From Streptomyces aureus (lineage in GTDB: Bacteria; Actinomycetota; Actinomycetes; Streptomycetales; Streptomycetaceae): a DNA stretch of 41,196 nucleotides. Below the pieces are notes generated by a model. That model had not been told where the DNA came from, made no database searches, and saw only the letters and a program-made list of their open reading frames with translations. The stretch lies in the NCBI RefSeq assembly GCF_001418135.1, contig NZ_LIPQ01000256.1, positions 1-41,196 on the forward strand. The letters are read 5' to 3'. Positions 29,257 to 38,554 of the stretch are shown here, in pieces (the stretch's first letter is position 1; each line of letters begins with the position of its first letter). Made by a program: the position numbers and the translations under genes.

Positions 29257-30243
29257 CTAAGCGGTTTCTGTGGTGGGCGTGAGGTCGGTGGGGTCCGTGT
29301 TGGCGCCGCAGAGGACCACGCAGACCTTCTCGCCCGGGGCCGGGCGGTAGCCGTGGTCCGTCGCGCCCTTGGGGTCCGGTGCCGTGAGGGCGGCCAGGGC
29401 GGTGGCGGCCGCGTGCTCGACGGCGAGGCGGCGGTCGTCCCACAGGGCCCGGCGGGCACGGATGATCTCGGTGTCCGGGACGAGGACGGTACGGACTGCG
29501 TCGTGCTGAGCGGCCGCCAGGGCGGTGGCGGAGGCTCTGCGGGCGCCGAGCGAGTCGGCGGCGACGGAGTCGACGGTCACGTCGACGGGGTGCCCGGCCC
29601 GGAGCGCGGCGTCGAGGGCACGGCAGTGCTCGGGTTCGACGGCGACGGTGCGGATGCCGTGGTGCCGTGCCGCGGTGGCGACGCCTGCGAAGAGGCCGCC
29701 CCCGCCGACCGCGACGACGACCGTGTCGAGGTCCGGGATCCGGTCGTGGATCTCGTCGAGCAGGGTGCCGGCCCCGGCTGCGATCAGCGGATGGTCGTAG
29801 GCGTGGGAGGCGAGCGCCCCGGTCTCGGCGGCGAACGACTCGCAGGCCGCGAGCGCTTCGGCGTACTCCGTGCCGACGAGCCGGACCTCGGCGCCGTAGC
29901 CGACGAGCTTGTCGGCCTTCACCTTCGGGGCGGTGGCCGGCAGGAAGACGGTGGCCCGGACGCCCTGCCGCAGTGCTGCCCAGGCGCAGGCGAGCCCGGC
30001 GTTGCCACCGGAGGCGATGGTGACTCCGGCGGCGGGAAGGGTGCCGTCCTCCTGGTGGGCGAGCAGGAAGTTCCGTGCGCCCCGTGCCTTGAAGGAGCCG
30101 GTGTGCTGCATGTGTTCCAGGGCGAAGTGGAGCCGGTACGGCTCGTTGCCGGGCTCGGCCTCGGTCACCGTGACGGGGCGGACCTGTCCGGCGATCCGAT
30201 CGGCGGCGGTCTTGATGTCGGCGTAAGTGAGGGGGGTGTGCAC
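29257..30243 (-). CDS. PLP-dependent threonine/serine dehydratase-like enzyme
   Basis: 328 residues, fold-type II PLP enzyme. The Schiff-base Lys lies in GSFKARGARNFL; SGGNAGLACAWAA is the substrate loop, and GGGGLFAGVATA binds the cofactor phosphate. Converts threonine or serine to 2-oxo acid and ammonia; serine racemase-like activity is possible. It lacks the ACT regulatory domain of biosynthetic IlvA, fitting a catabolic form. The GTG at 30243 follows AGGAG at 5 nt. First gene of a two-gene operon with the hypothetical protein. Confidence 0.9.
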   Translation of the reverse strand: MHTPLTYADIKTAADRIAGQVRPVTVTEAEPGNEPYRLHFALEHMQHTGSFKARGARNFLLAHQEDGTLPAAGVTIASGGNAGLACAWAALRQGVRATVFLPATAPKVKADKLVGYGAEVRLVGTEYAEALAACESFAAETGALASHAYDHPLIAAGAGTLLDEIHDRIPDLDTVVVAVGGGGLFAGVATAARHHGIRTVAVEPEHCRALDAALRAGHPVDVTVDSVAADSLGARRASATALAAAQHDAVRTVLVPDTEIIRARRALWDDRRLAVEHAAATALAALTAPDPKGATDHGYRPAPGEKVCVVLCGANTDPTDLTPTTETA

Positions 30244-30344
30244 GGGGGCTCCTGGTGCGGATGGGAGTGCCGAGGGGCTGTGTTGTCGTCGATCCTCTGT
30301 GATCCTCTCAGCAGCGCGGTCCTGCCGCGGCGGGGCCGGGGCAT

Positions 30345-30385
30345 GGCACCGCCCCGGAGGCGCCGGCTGCCTCCGGGGCGGTGCC
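30345..30385 (-). terminator. Terminator of the subtilisin gene
   Basis: Perfect 17-bp stem (30345-30361 with 30369-30385, 7-nt loop), 11 nt beyond the protease stop. Confidence 0.9.
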
Positions 30386-30395
30386 CTGTCCGGGA

Positions 30396-31610
30396 CTACG
30401 GGACGATCTTCAGGAGCCGGTTCGGGGAGCCGCTGCCCGGGCTGGTCACCTTGCCGGTCGTGGCGCCGTTGACGAGGGCGGCGGACACCTGGGCAGGGGT
30501 CGCGGAGGGGTGCCCGGCGAGGTAGATCGCGGCCGCGCCGGCGACGTGCGGGGTGGCCATCGAGGTGCCCGAGATGGTGCTGGTGGCGGTGTCGCTCGTG
30601 TTCCAGCCGGCGGTGATCGACACCCCGGGGGCGAAGAGGTCGAGGACCGAACCGTAGTTGGACCAGCTGGCCTTGGCGTCGGTGTTGCTCGTGGCACCGA
30701 CCGTGATCGCGGCCGGGACCCGGGCGGGCGACGTGGACGAGGCGTTGACGCCGGAGTTGCCGGCGGCGACCGCGTAGGTGACGCCGTCGGCGATGGAGTT
30801 CTTCACCGCGTTGTCGAGGGCGGTGGACGCGCCGCCGCCCAGGGAGAGGTTGGCGACGGCCGGGGCGCCGGCGGTGTGGTGGGCGGTGACCCAGTCGATG
30901 CCCGCGATGACGCCGGCCGTCGTGCCGGAGCCGTTGTTGTCGAGGACGCGGACGGCCACGATCTTCGCCGACTTGGCCACACCGTAAGTGGTTCCGGCGA
31001 TCGTGGTGGCGACATGGGTGCCGTGGCCGTTGCCGTCCTGGGCGACGGTGTCGCCGTCGACCGCGTCGTACCCGTTCACCGCGCGCCCGGCGAGCTGGGA
31101 GTGGCTGATCCGGACACCGGTGTCGATCACGTACGCCGTGACACCGCTGCCGGCGGAGTCGGGGTAGGTGTACGTGCCGGACAGCGGCAGGTTCGCCTGG
31201 TCGATGCGGTCCAGGCCCCAGGGGGCGTTGGTCTGCGTCGCGTCGGCGCGGACGATCTGGTTCTGCTCGACGGAGGCGACGGCCGGGTCGGCGGCGAGCC
31301 GGCGGGCCTCCGTCGCGTCGAGGGTGGCGGTGTACCCGTTGACGGCGGAGCCGAACGTCTTGCGGACCGTGCCGCCGTAGTCGGCTATCAGGCTGCGGCC
31401 CTGGGCGGAGGCGGCCTTGAAACCCGCGCCCTGCTTGAGGGTGACGATGTAGCTGCCGGGTATCGCGTCGGCCGAACCCGCCGCGAGCACGGTGCCCTCC
31501 GCGGGGGCGGCATGGGCCGGGACGGCGGCGAGGGTGCCGAGCAGGGCGGCGGCGCTCGCGGCGGAGGCCGTCACGGCGAGGCGGGTCCGGGTGTTCTGCG
31601 GGAGTGCCAT
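30396..31610 (-). CDS. Secreted S8 subtilisin-like serine protease
   Basis: 404 residues. Signal peptide 1-34 (AHA cut), an I9 inhibitor propeptide (~50-122: [13 protein letters not shown] ... [10 protein letters not shown]), and a catalytic domain (~130-400) of the proteinase K type. The triad is Asp163 (VIDTGV), His196 (GHGTHVA) and Ser350 ([11 protein letters not shown]); the oxyanion Asn is in AAGNSGVN. The ATG at 31610 follows AGGAGGA. It would degrade extracellular protein, such as fungal or insect debris, after propeptide removal. Monocistronic. Confidence 0.96.
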   Translation of the reverse strand: MALPQNTRTRLAVTASAASAAALLGTLAAVPAHAAPAEGTVLAAGSADAIPGSYIVTLKQGAGFKAASAQGRSLIADYGGTVRKTFGSAVNGYTATLDATEARRLAADPAVASVEQNQIVRADATQTNAPWGLDRIDQANLPLSGTYTYPDSAGSGVTAYVIDTGVRISHSQLAGRAVNGYDAVDGDTVAQDGNGHGTHVATTIAGTTYGVAKSAKIVAVRVLDNNGSGTTAGVIAGIDWVTAHHTAGAPAVANLSLGGGASTALDNAVKNSIADGVTYAVAAGNSGVNASSTSPARVPAAITVGATSNTDAKASWSNYGSVLDLFAPGVSITAGWNTSDTATSTISGTSMATPHVAGAAAIYLAGHPSATPAQVSAALVNGATTGKVTSPGSGSPNRLLKIVP

Positions 31611-31836
31611 TACGAGGGATTCCTCCTCATGGGCGTCGCGCCCGGTGGGGTGGGACTGCGCGACTGTGGGGGGCGCACGTGGGGCCACGTGCACGGCCGG
31701 GACCGGTGTGTCCGGTCCTGGCGTGATCAGCAGCCTGGCCGCTCCACGGGCGTGGCTCAAGGAAGTTGGGGCCTTGTCATGCATCTGCCATACGCCTGCA
31801 ATCGAACCCCCGTCGAACCCCTCCGAAGTGGCCTGA

Positions 31837-32633
31837 TCAGGTTCTTTCGTGGCCGGGACGCGAGGTCGGGGCGTCCGCCAGGGCGTGAGCGAGGGCCGCG
31901 GCGAATCCGTCCGGGTTGTCCAGCATCAGGTTGTGCCCCGCCCCGGGGATCTCGGTCACCGGGACGCCGAACGCGACCACCGTCTCCGCGTCGGGGTCCG
32001 GCAGGCTCAGCTCCCCCACCAGGTACGTCCGGGGGATCCCGAGCCCGGCGAGGAGGTCGCCGGGGGCGGGCGTGCTCCCCTCGACCAGGGCGACCGCGCT
32101 GCGGTGCACGGCCAGAGGATCGGCGAGGCGCAGCCGGGCCGCGTAGTCGGCGCGGTCGGCACCTGCCACCATCCGGGCGAACCCCTCCGCCACGAACACG
32201 TCCTCGTCCTGGGCCGCCACCGGAGAGCTGAACGCTCCCCCGCCCCGTAAAGGTTCGGCTCCGCCACCACGAGTCTCGCCACCAGCTCCGGACGCGCCGC
32301 CGCCAGATGGATCGTCACCGCACCGCCCATGGAGTGCCCGACGAGGTCCACGCCCGTGAGCCCGAGGTGGTCGAGGACCGCGGCGACCGCCTCGGCCTGG
32401 GACTCCATGCGGTAGTCGAAGTCCGCGGGCCGGTCACTCAGCCCGTATCCGAGCAGATCCACGAGAAGTGCCCGGCCGCCGCCGAGCGCGGGGTGGGCCG
32501 CGATGTGGGCGAAGTCCGAGGCCGAGGTGCACCCGAGACCGTGGACGAACACGCGCACGGGCCCGTCCTCCACGCCCGGCAGCTCGATCCACCGGATGTA
32601 CGCCCGCCGACCCGCCAGGAACAATTCCCGCAT
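31837..32633 (-). pseudogene. Alpha/beta hydrolase interrupted by a -1 frameshift
   Basis: Two overlapping frames together make one alpha/beta hydrolase of about 265 residues. The N-terminal frame (from ATG 32633) has [12 protein letters not shown] and nucleophile elbow GHSMGG; after EPNLYG it turns to nonsense. The other frame continues with AFSSPVAAQDEDVFVAEGFARMV and carries the catalytic His in GAGHN, ending at 31837. The span is 797 nt, one short of a codon multiple, and the break is at a C5-G-C4 tract (32237-32246). This is either a sequencing error or a genuine one-base deletion. No Shine-Dalgarno stronger than AGGGGAG before the ATG. Confidence 0.85.
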
Positions 32634-32748
32634 GCTGTGTGCTCTCCCCTGTGTCGCGCCTGTCCCTCACGTCGGGGCCAGCCTAGGAGCCGGCACTGAC
32701 AACGCCGGGGCGAGCGCGCAGCGATACCGGATCAACGAAAGGGACACC

Positions 32749-33183
32749 ATGCCACTCGAAGGTGAATACGAGCCCAGCCCGTCGGCATGGGTGCGCAATC
32801 AGGTCGAGCTGTACGAGTCGTCCGGCGGCACCAAGGGCACCACCATGCGGGGCATGCCGGTCGTCCTGGTCACGAACCGCGGCGCGAAGAGCGGGAAGCT
32901 CCGCAAGACCCCGCTCATGCGCGTCGAGCACGAGGGGGCGTACGCACTCGTCGCGTCGAACGGCGGTGCCGTCAAGCACCCCGTCTGGTACCACAACCTC
33001 GTCGCCTCGCCCCTCGTCGAGGTGCGCGACGGCACCCAGGCGTGGGACATGGAGGCCCGTCTGGTCACCGGCGCGGAGCGCGCGGCCTGGTGGGAGCGGG
33101 CCGTCGCCGCCTTCCCCGACTACGCCGACTACCAGCTCAAGACCGAGCGGGAGATTCCCGTCTTCGTGGTCGAGCGGGCCTAG
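32749..33183 (+). CDS. F420/deazaflavin-dependent nitroreductase family protein (DUF385/Ddn-like)
   Basis: 144 residues. [39 protein letters not shown] and [19 protein letters not shown] are hallmarks of the Ddn family, whose split-barrel binds reduced coenzyme F420 to reduce quinones or other electrophiles. The Lys-Ser-Gly-Lys-Leu-Arg segment contacts the cofactor phosphate in relatives. The ATG at 32749 follows AAAGGGA. Its TAG stop lies inside a hairpin arm shared with the convergent transporter gene. Confidence 0.9.
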   Translation: MPLEGEYEPSPSAWVRNQVELYESSGGTKGTTMRGMPVVLVTNRGAKSGKLRKTPLMRVEHEGAYALVASNGGAVKHPVWYHNLVASPLVEVRDGTQAWDMEARLVTGAERAAWWERAVAAFPDYADYQLKTEREIPVFVVERA

Positions 33184-33250
33184 GGGGTGTCCGGCCGATC
33201 GTGCCGGGCTCGCGGCCCCGATCCGGCCTGATCGACAAGACACCCCCTAG
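33180..33250. terminator. Bidirectional terminator whose arms contain both stop codons
   Basis: Outer 12-bp perfect arms CTAGGGGGTGTC (33180-33191) and its complement (33239-33250) enclose an inner partly paired GGCCGATC...GATCCGGCC region. The TAG at 33181 ends the nitroreductase gene, and the TAG of the transporter gene (33247-33249, minus strand) lies in the other arm. Confidence 0.8.
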
Positions 33251-34188
33251 CCGCTCGAAGAGGCGCTCCGGGCGGTACGCGCGACCGTCCGGGGCGCGAC
33301 CGTCGCGTCGGGCTCCTCACGTGGCCGGCGCGTCCGTGACCTCGTCAGGCCCACCCCCACCAGGACGACCGCCATCCCGGCGACCACGCGTACCGTCAGC
33401 GGTTCGTCGAGGATCAGCGCACCCAGGGTCACGGACACCACCGGGAGCAGATAGCCGACCGTGGCGGCTGCGGTCGGGCCCTCCTCCGCGATCATCCGGT
33501 AGTTCAGGTGGAAGGTGAGCCCGGTGGCGAAGACACCGAGGACCACGACCGCCAGGACGCCCGCCCAGGTCACCGGCGCCGTTCCGCCGGCCGCGAGCGC
33601 GGGCGCGCTCAGACCGGTCGCGGTGAGGAGCTGCGCGGCGGAGAGCGCCAGCGGCGCGGTGCCGCGACCGGTGAGGTGACGGGCCATGTAGGCGAAGGCC
33701 ACGGCATAGCTCGCGGAGGCGCCGAGGAGAGCGAGGGCGCCCCAGCTCATCAGGCCGGAGCCGTGGCTCCAGGGCGCGAAGATCAGCAGCACTCCGGCGA
33801 AGCCGAGGGCGAGCCCGGTCAGCCGGGTGGCACGCAGCGGGCGTTCGGTGCCCAGGGCCAGACCGATGAGGAGGGACCAGAGCGGGGTCGTGGCGTTGAG
33901 CACGCCCGCCACTCCGCTGTCCACGGTCTGCTCACCGACGGAGAAGAGCAGGAAAGGCAGCGCGTTGCAGAAGAAGGCGGCGACGACGAGCCGGCCCCAG
34001 GTGGCCCCGTCCCGCGGCAGTCGCTGCCCCGCGCCGTACGCGAGCGCGAGGAGAACCGCCGCGCCGAGCACGCACCGGACGAAGGTGATCCACCCCGGGG
34101 TGAGGCCCTCGTTGAGGGAGATCTTGATCCAGAGGAAGCCCGAGCCCCAGAGCAGGGCCAGCACGCCCATACGTGTCGCCGATGTCAT
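33247..34188 (-). CDS. EamA/DMT-family drug/metabolite transporter
   Basis: 313 residues with ten predicted transmembrane helices in two EamA repeats (~8-135 and ~150-290). Typical stretches are WGSGFLWIKISL, GVAGVLNATTPLW and GPTAAATVGYLLPVVSV. It would export a small metabolite or amino acid across the cytoplasmic membrane; substrate unknown. The ATG at 34188 follows GGTGAGGAC; a second ATG lies six codons in. It is divergent from a LysR gene 71 nt away, which probably regulates it. Confidence 0.9.
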   Translation of the reverse strand: MTSATRMGVLALLWGSGFLWIKISLNEGLTPGWITFVRCVLGAAVLLALAYGAGQRLPRDGATWGRLVVAAFFCNALPFLLFSVGEQTVDSGVAGVLNATTPLWSLLIGLALGTERPLRATRLTGLALGFAGVLLIFAPWSHGSGLMSWGALALLGASASYAVAFAYMARHLTGRGTAPLALSAAQLLTATGLSAPALAAGGTAPVTWAGVLAVVVLGVFATGLTFHLNYRMIAEEGPTAAATVGYLLPVVSVTLGALILDEPLTVRVVAGMAVVLVGVGLTRSRTRRPREEPDATVAPRTVARTARSASSSG

Positions 34189-34259
34189 GTCCTCACCGTC
34201 CCGCGGGTGATCCGACAGGACAAGCGATGAATCATGCATCGAGCGTTAAGCTGTGCTAC

Positions 34260-35141
34260 ATGCTGGATGTGAGACGCATGCAGGTGCTCCGGGCCGTCGT
34301 CACCAGTGGCTCCGTCACCGCCGCCGCCGCGAACCTCGGCTACACCCCGTCCGCCGTGAGTCAGCAGATCGGCGTCCTGGAGAAGGAGGCGGGCATCGCC
34401 CTGCTCGAACGGTTCGGCCGGGGGGTGCGCCCGACCGCCGCCGGGCGGCTGCTCACCGAGCACGCCGCCGTCATCGGCCGGCAGGTCGCCGAGGCCGAGA
34501 CCGCTCTCGCCGATCTGCGGGCGGGCCGCACCGGGCGGATCTCGGTCCGCTACTTCGCCACCGCGGGCGCGGAGCTCGTGGCCCCCGCCCTGGCCCGCTT
34601 CCGTACCGAGCACCCGGGCGTGCGCGTCGATCTGAGGATCGCCGACGGCGCGCCGCCCGACGAGGAGGCGGACCTCACCCTCGTCGTACGGCCCCGGGGC
34701 GGCGGCCCGGACGCGGCCGGCGACGGCCTCCGGCTGGTCCATCTGCTCGACGACCCCTATCGCGCCGTGCTGCCCAGGGGTCATCCGCTCGCCGACCGCC
34801 GTACCGCCGTCGACCTGGCCGAGCTCGCCGGCGAACCCTGGGTGGGCAGCGAGCGGCCCGGCCCCTGTCTGGACGCGGTCCTCGACGCCTGTGCGGCGGC
34901 CGGATTCGCCCCGGACATCGCGGTGGAGTGCGAGGAGTACGCCACCGCGCAGGGTTTCGTCGCGGCCGGTCTCGGCGTCAGCCTGGTCCCGCTCATGGGC
35001 CTGGGCAGCCGCCATCCGAACGTGGTCGTCCGCAGGGTCCGCGGGCCGGAGCCGGTCCGTTCGATCCACGCGGTGGTACGGAAGTCCTCGCTGTCCCTCC
35101 CGGCCGTCCGCGGTCTCCTCGCGGCGCTCCAGGAAGTGTGA
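34260..35141 (+). CDS. LysR-family transcriptional regulator
   Basis: 293 residues. The winged HTH (1-60) reads VLRAVVTSGSVTAAAANLGYTPSAVSQQIGVLEKEAG; the effector domain (~90-290) follows with RISVRYFATAGAELVAPALARF. TAAGCT ends 7 nt before the ATG at 34260 and no Shine-Dalgarno is visible, suggesting a leaderless transcript. Divergent from the EamA transporter, the classic LysR-target arrangement; the 71-nt gap holds ATGCATCGAGCGTT-like dyads that could be its site. Confidence 0.92.
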   Translation: MLDVRRMQVLRAVVTSGSVTAAAANLGYTPSAVSQQIGVLEKEAGIALLERFGRGVRPTAAGRLLTEHAAVIGRQVAEAETALADLRAGRTGRISVRYFATAGAELVAPALARFRTEHPGVRVDLRIADGAPPDEEADLTLVVRPRGGGPDAAGDGLRLVHLLDDPYRAVLPRGHPLADRRTAVDLAELAGEPWVGSERPGPCLDAVLDACAAAGFAPDIAVECEEYATAQGFVAAGLGVSLVPLMGLGSRHPNVVVRRVRGPEPVRSIHAVVRKSSLSLPAVRGLLAALQEV

Positions 35142-35338
35142 TCAGGCGCGAGGAGGCATCCACCTTCGACCTTCATTGGTATGCATGGGGACCAATCCAC
35201 AGGCGCATATCCCTTGGATCCAGGCCGTCCAGGGCTGTTAATCAACTAATTACCGCACGGATGTATACCTTTAAGCTCCCCTCCCCCATCATGTCTCCGA
35301 CGTGCCGCCGGGGCACACCGTGACAGGAGAGGCGGAGC
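35142..35338 (+). promoter_or_regulatory. Upstream region of the phospholipase C gene
   Basis: Contains an inverted repeat ATTGGT (35175-35180) and ACCAAT (35191-35196), 10 nt apart, and an unusually AT-rich stretch (35235-35275) with TATACC and TTAATCAACTAATTA that probably holds the promoter. I cannot assign firm -35/-10 hexamers or Pho boxes. Confidence 0.35.
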
Positions 35339-37363
35339 ATGATTCCCATCAGCCGCAGAGGATTCGTCGGTATCGGCGCGGGGCTCGTGGCCGGCGCGGC
35401 GCTGCCGACGGCCCGGGCCTCCGCCGCCGCGAGGGCGGCCACCGGCACCCTCACCGATGTCCGGCACGTGGTGATCCTCATGCAGGAGAACCGCAGCTTC
35501 GACCACTACTTCGGCACCCTGCGCGGCGTACGGGGCTTCGGCGACCGCGCCGCGGGCAACATCCCCGGCGGCTGGGGCGTGTTCAACCAGCCCAACTGGG
35601 GCGGCCGCCAGTACCCCTGGAAGCTCAGCGACACCCCGCCCGCCGGCGGTGTGGACGGCGAGACCCTCGCCCAGTGCAACGGCGACCTGCCGCACAGCTG
35701 GACCTCGCAGCACGCCGCCTGGAACAAGGGCCGTCTCGACAACTGGGTCACCGGCGTGGGCAACACCCGGACGCTCGGCCACCTCGACCGCGAGGACATC
35801 CCCTTCCACCACGCGCTCGCCGACCACTACACGATCTGCGACGCGTACTTCTGCTCGGCGCTGAGCGCCACCGGCCCCAACCGCACCTTCCTGTGGAGCG
35901 GGAAGATCGACGGTTCCAGCAAGGACGGCGGCGAGGAGTCGGGACTCACCTGGGAGACGTACGCCGAGGCGCTCCAGAGGGCCGGGGTGAGCTGGAAGGT
36001 CTACCAGAACGCCCAGGACAACTACGGCGACAACGGTCTCGCGTACTTCAAGAAGTTCACCGACGCGCGGCCGGGGGACCCGCTGTACGACCGCGGCATG
36101 GGCTCGGTCCCCAAGGTGACCGGCTCGACCCCGGACGACATCGCCGCAGCGATCCGCGCCGACGTCGTCGCGGGCACGCTGCCCCAGGTGTCGTGGGTGG
36201 TCGCGAGCGAGGCGTTCTCGGAGCACCCCTACGCACCGCCCGGGGACGGCGCGCACTTCGTCGACCTGGTCCACCGCGCGCTCGCCGCCGACGCCGACGT
36301 GTTCGACTCGACCGTGCTGTTCCTCAACTACGACGAGAACGACGGCTTCTTCGACCATGTGCCGCCGCCGGTCGCTCCCCCGGGCACCCCGGGCGAGTAC
36401 CTCGACGGCGTACCGATCGGCCTGGGCTTCCGGGTCCCCATGATTGTCATGTCCCCGTGGACCCGGGGCGGCTGGGTGAGCTCGGAGGTCTTCGACCACA
36501 CGTCCGTGCTGCGCTTCATGGAGACGTGGACGACGGCCCTCGGCACCCCGGCCACCTGCCCCAACATCAGTGCCTGGCGACGGAAGGTGACGGGTGATCT
36601 GACCGGCGTCTTCGACTTCGCCCACCCGGTGTACGGCGTGCCGGCCGGCCTCCCCTCCACCACGAAGGTCATCGGCCAGGCGACCTGCGGTCCGCTGCCC
36701 AACCCGGCGCCCCAGAACAACGCCCAGCCCGCGCAGGAGTCCGGCACCCGGCCGGCCCGCGCACTGCCGTACCAGGTGAACGGCAACCTCGACCGCTTCG
36801 AGTTCGGGGCCGCGGGCAAGATCCTCGCCTGGTTCTCGATGACGAACCAGGGCACCGAGGCCAAGCGGGCGGCCCACTTCTCCATCCACCCGCACCAGCA
36901 CCGCGACACGGCAGCCTGGCAGTACACCGTCGACGCGGGCGGCACGGCCACCGACTACTTCAACATCGGACTGGGGTCGGGGTCCGGCAAGTACGACATC
37001 TCGATGATGGGCCCCAACCGCTTCCTGCGCCGGTTCATCGGGGACGCCTCCAAGGCCGGCAAGGCCATCGAGGTGGCATCCCGGTTCGCGACCGAGGCGG
37101 GGACGGGCCGGACCGCCCTGTGGTTCAGGCTGAGCAACACCTCGGCCGGACCCGTGACGTTCACGATCCGCTCGAACGCCTACCGCACGGACGGCCCCTG
37201 GACCTACACGGTCCCGGCCGGCTCCACGCGGGAGGACTTCTTCAACGCGGTCGCCCATCACAACGGCTGGTACGACTTCACGATCCTGGCCGACATCGAC
37301 GGGACCTGGTCGCGCCGGTACACCGGTCACATCGAGACCGGAGCCCCGAGCGTCACCGGCTGA
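35339..37363 (+). CDS. Tat-exported phosphocholine-specific phospholipase C
   Basis: 674 residues. Twin-arginine signal ISRRGFVGIGAGLVAGAAL (residues 4-22) directs folded export. The phosphoesterase domain (~38-440) has the family motif HVVILMQENRSFDHYFGTLRG and later NYDENDGFFDHVPPP and HTSVLRFMETW, metal and catalytic segments of the acid-phosphatase-like PLC superfamily. Two C-terminal DUF756 beta-domains follow (~475-575, ~590-670), as in Pseudomonas PlcH/PlcN. It would cleave phosphatidylcholine or sphingomyelin outside the cell, releasing phosphocholine. The ATG at 35339 follows GGAG. Monocistronic with its own terminator. Confidence 0.95.
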   Translation: MIPISRRGFVGIGAGLVAGAALPTARASAAARAATGTLTDVRHVVILMQENRSFDHYFGTLRGVRGFGDRAAGNIPGGWGVFNQPNWGGRQYPWKLSDTPPAGGVDGETLAQCNGDLPHSWTSQHAAWNKGRLDNWVTGVGNTRTLGHLDREDIPFHHALADHYTICDAYFCSALSATGPNRTFLWSGKIDGSSKDGGEESGLTWETYAEALQRAGVSWKVYQNAQDNYGDNGLAYFKKFTDARPGDPLYDRGMGSVPKVTGSTPDDIAAAIRADVVAGTLPQVSWVVASEAFSEHPYAPPGDGAHFVDLVHRALAADADVFDSTVLFLNYDENDGFFDHVPPPVAPPGTPGEYLDGVPIGLGFRVPMIVMSPWTRGGWVSSEVFDHTSVLRFMETWTTALGTPATCPNISAWRRKVTGDLTGVFDFAHPVYGVPAGLPSTTKVIGQATCGPLPNPAPQNNAQPAQESGTRPARALPYQVNGNLDRFEFGAAGKILAWFSMTNQGTEAKRAAHFSIHPHQHRDTAAWQYTVDAGGTATDYFNIGLGSGSGKYDISMMGPNRFLRRFIGDASKAGKAIEVASRFATEAGTGRTALWFRLSNTSAGPVTFTIRSNAYRTDGPWTYTVPAGSTREDFFNAVAHHNGWYDFTILADIDGTWSRRYTGHIETGAPSVTG

Positions 37364-37372
37364 TCCCACCGC

Positions 37373-37411
37373 CAGGTGCGGGGCCGCCGCCTCGCCGCCG
37401 CCCCGCACCTG
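37373..37411. terminator. Bidirectional terminator after phospholipase C
   Basis: Perfect 12-bp stem (37373-37384 with 37400-37411), 9 nt after the phospholipase stop and 11 nt from the convergent DUF6197-like gene's stop. Confidence 0.8.
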
Positions 37412-37422
37412 CGGACCGGCCG

Positions 37423-38025
37423 TCAGCGTCCGGCGTGCGCCGCGCGGTGGATCGTGGCGTCGAGGAGGTCCACCGCCTCGGCAGCGGTACGGCCCGGGGC
37501 CCGGTTCCACGGCCCGATCAGCTCGTGCCACCCCCGCGACCGGAGCTCGGCCATGATCCAGGCGGCCGCCTCGTTCATCGTCGTCGCACTGCCGTAGCCG
37601 AGACGGTGCGCGGCCAGGAGCGCGCCGCAGACACACCGGGCCCCGCGCACGTCGCGCAGCTTGTACGGGGTGTTCTGCCAGCCCCACTCCGTCAGTACGA
37701 GGCGCGCGTAGCCGAGGTGGACCGAGGGGCGCAGCTCGGGTCGGCCGATGCGACGCCAGGCGTGCAGCCGGTCGGGCAGGACGGCTCCGATCCGGCCGGG
37801 GAGCCGCCGCTCGGCGGGAAGGGACGGCGGCAGGGCGTCGAGCGCGTCGGCCACGAGTCGCTCCACCGGCACGGAGAGCAGGTCGCGCCAGCTCTCCACG
37901 GCGGGCGCGGGCACCGGTGGCCCGGTCAGGTCCGTGACGATCCGCTGCCAGGCGGCGCTCTCGTAGAGGGCGGCGGCCTCACGGTCGAGGGTCTCGGGAT
38001 TGAGCAGGGAGGCGGAGGGCGACAT
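37423..38025 (-). CDS. DUF6197-like hypothetical protein
   Basis: 200 residues, cytoplasmic, no catalytic motif seen. It has the layout of DUF6197 proteins, common in streptomycetes: EWGWQNTPYKLRDVRGARCVCGALLAA followed by a GPWNRAPGRTAAEAVDLLDATI C-terminal helix, with an N-terminal unrelated extension. The ATG at 38025 follows GAGGAG at 9 nt; a start ten codons upstream is possible. Function unknown. Confidence 0.75.
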   Translation of the reverse strand: MSPSASLLNPETLDREAAALYESAAWQRIVTDLTGPPVPAPAVESWRDLLSVPVERLVADALDALPPSLPAERRLPGRIGAVLPDRLHAWRRIGRPELRPSVHLGYARLVLTEWGWQNTPYKLRDVRGARCVCGALLAAHRLGYGSATTMNEAAAWIMAELRSRGWHELIGPWNRAPGRTAAEAVDLLDATIHRAAHAGR

Positions 38026-38326
38026 CCGGGCGGCTCCTCGGTCGGGGGACTCCATCTTTCACGAGGAATGTCGGTTTTGCGACTTATGCCCTTGAGTGCC
38101 CGCACGGCCGAACGGGTCTTATCGCCCACTCCACCATTAACAGAATTACCGTGCACATTCGGACATTGAGCACCTGGTGACGCGACTCACTTTCCCGGAA
38201 ATCCTCCGGTGATCAGAATCCGCGCAAGCCGTGCGGGACAAGGAAGTTCGATGCGCAGGAGTCACCGTCGATCTTGAATTCCATGAATTCGGTGATCCTT
38301 TCACCGACCCCCGGTCCCAGATCCTC

Positions 38327-38356
38327 TTGTTCTCCGTCGCATTACTGGCCTACGGT
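38327..38356 (+). promoter_or_regulatory. Candidate promoter for the riboswitch transcript
   Basis: TTGTTC (38327-38332), 18-nt spacer, TACGGT (38351-38356), predicting a start near 38363, just before the first riboswitch-proximal stem. Confidence 0.4.
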
Positions 38357-38366
38357 CACCTCCATT

Positions 38367-38546
38367 CGAGCGGATCGCCGAATCCTGCCACCGCTCGAAA
38401 TACCTCCCTTTCACCCGACGGCAGGAGCGGGGGACCCACGAATACGCCGGCCCGGATTCCGGAACGGCTCGGGGTGAAGCCGCGTGCGCGCGGCCGGACA
38501 TCTCCAGTCCGAACCCGACAGCTCACCCCGAAGGCGCCGGAGAGGA
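38367..38546 (+). ncRNA. ydaO-type c-di-AMP riboswitch
   Basis: The 3' half carries the conserved ydaO signature TCCGAACCCGACAGCTCACC-CCGAAGGCG (38508-38536), preceded by CGGGGTGAAGCCGCG (38470-38484) and GAGCGGGGGACCCACG (38425-38440). The leader starts with CGAGCGG/CCGCTCG arms (38367-38373 with 38391-38397). In actinobacteria this class turns off genes for cell-wall lytic enzymes such as rpfA when c-di-AMP is high, and the gene directly downstream is exactly of that type. The 3' edge abuts the ribosome site GGAGAGGA. Confidence 0.8.
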
Positions 38547-38554
38547 ATCCCGTC

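Larger units (their letters stand above)
38026..38554 (+). other. 529-nt regulatory region upstream of the LysM-transglycosylase gene
   Basis: No gene found. Its distal half (38026-38320) is less GC-rich and holds the minus-strand start region of the DUF6197-like gene, a 15-bp palindromic patch GAATTC-CAT-GAATTC (38276-38290) and a hairpin CGGTGA/TCACCG (38290-38306). The proximal half is the riboswitch leader described separately. Confidence 0.6.

Noticed and set aside
38276..38290. GAATTC-CAT-GAATTC palindrome as a regulator operator or mobile-element end
   Set aside because: Short, no matching copy in the window, no flanking duplication; left only as a note in the regulatory region.
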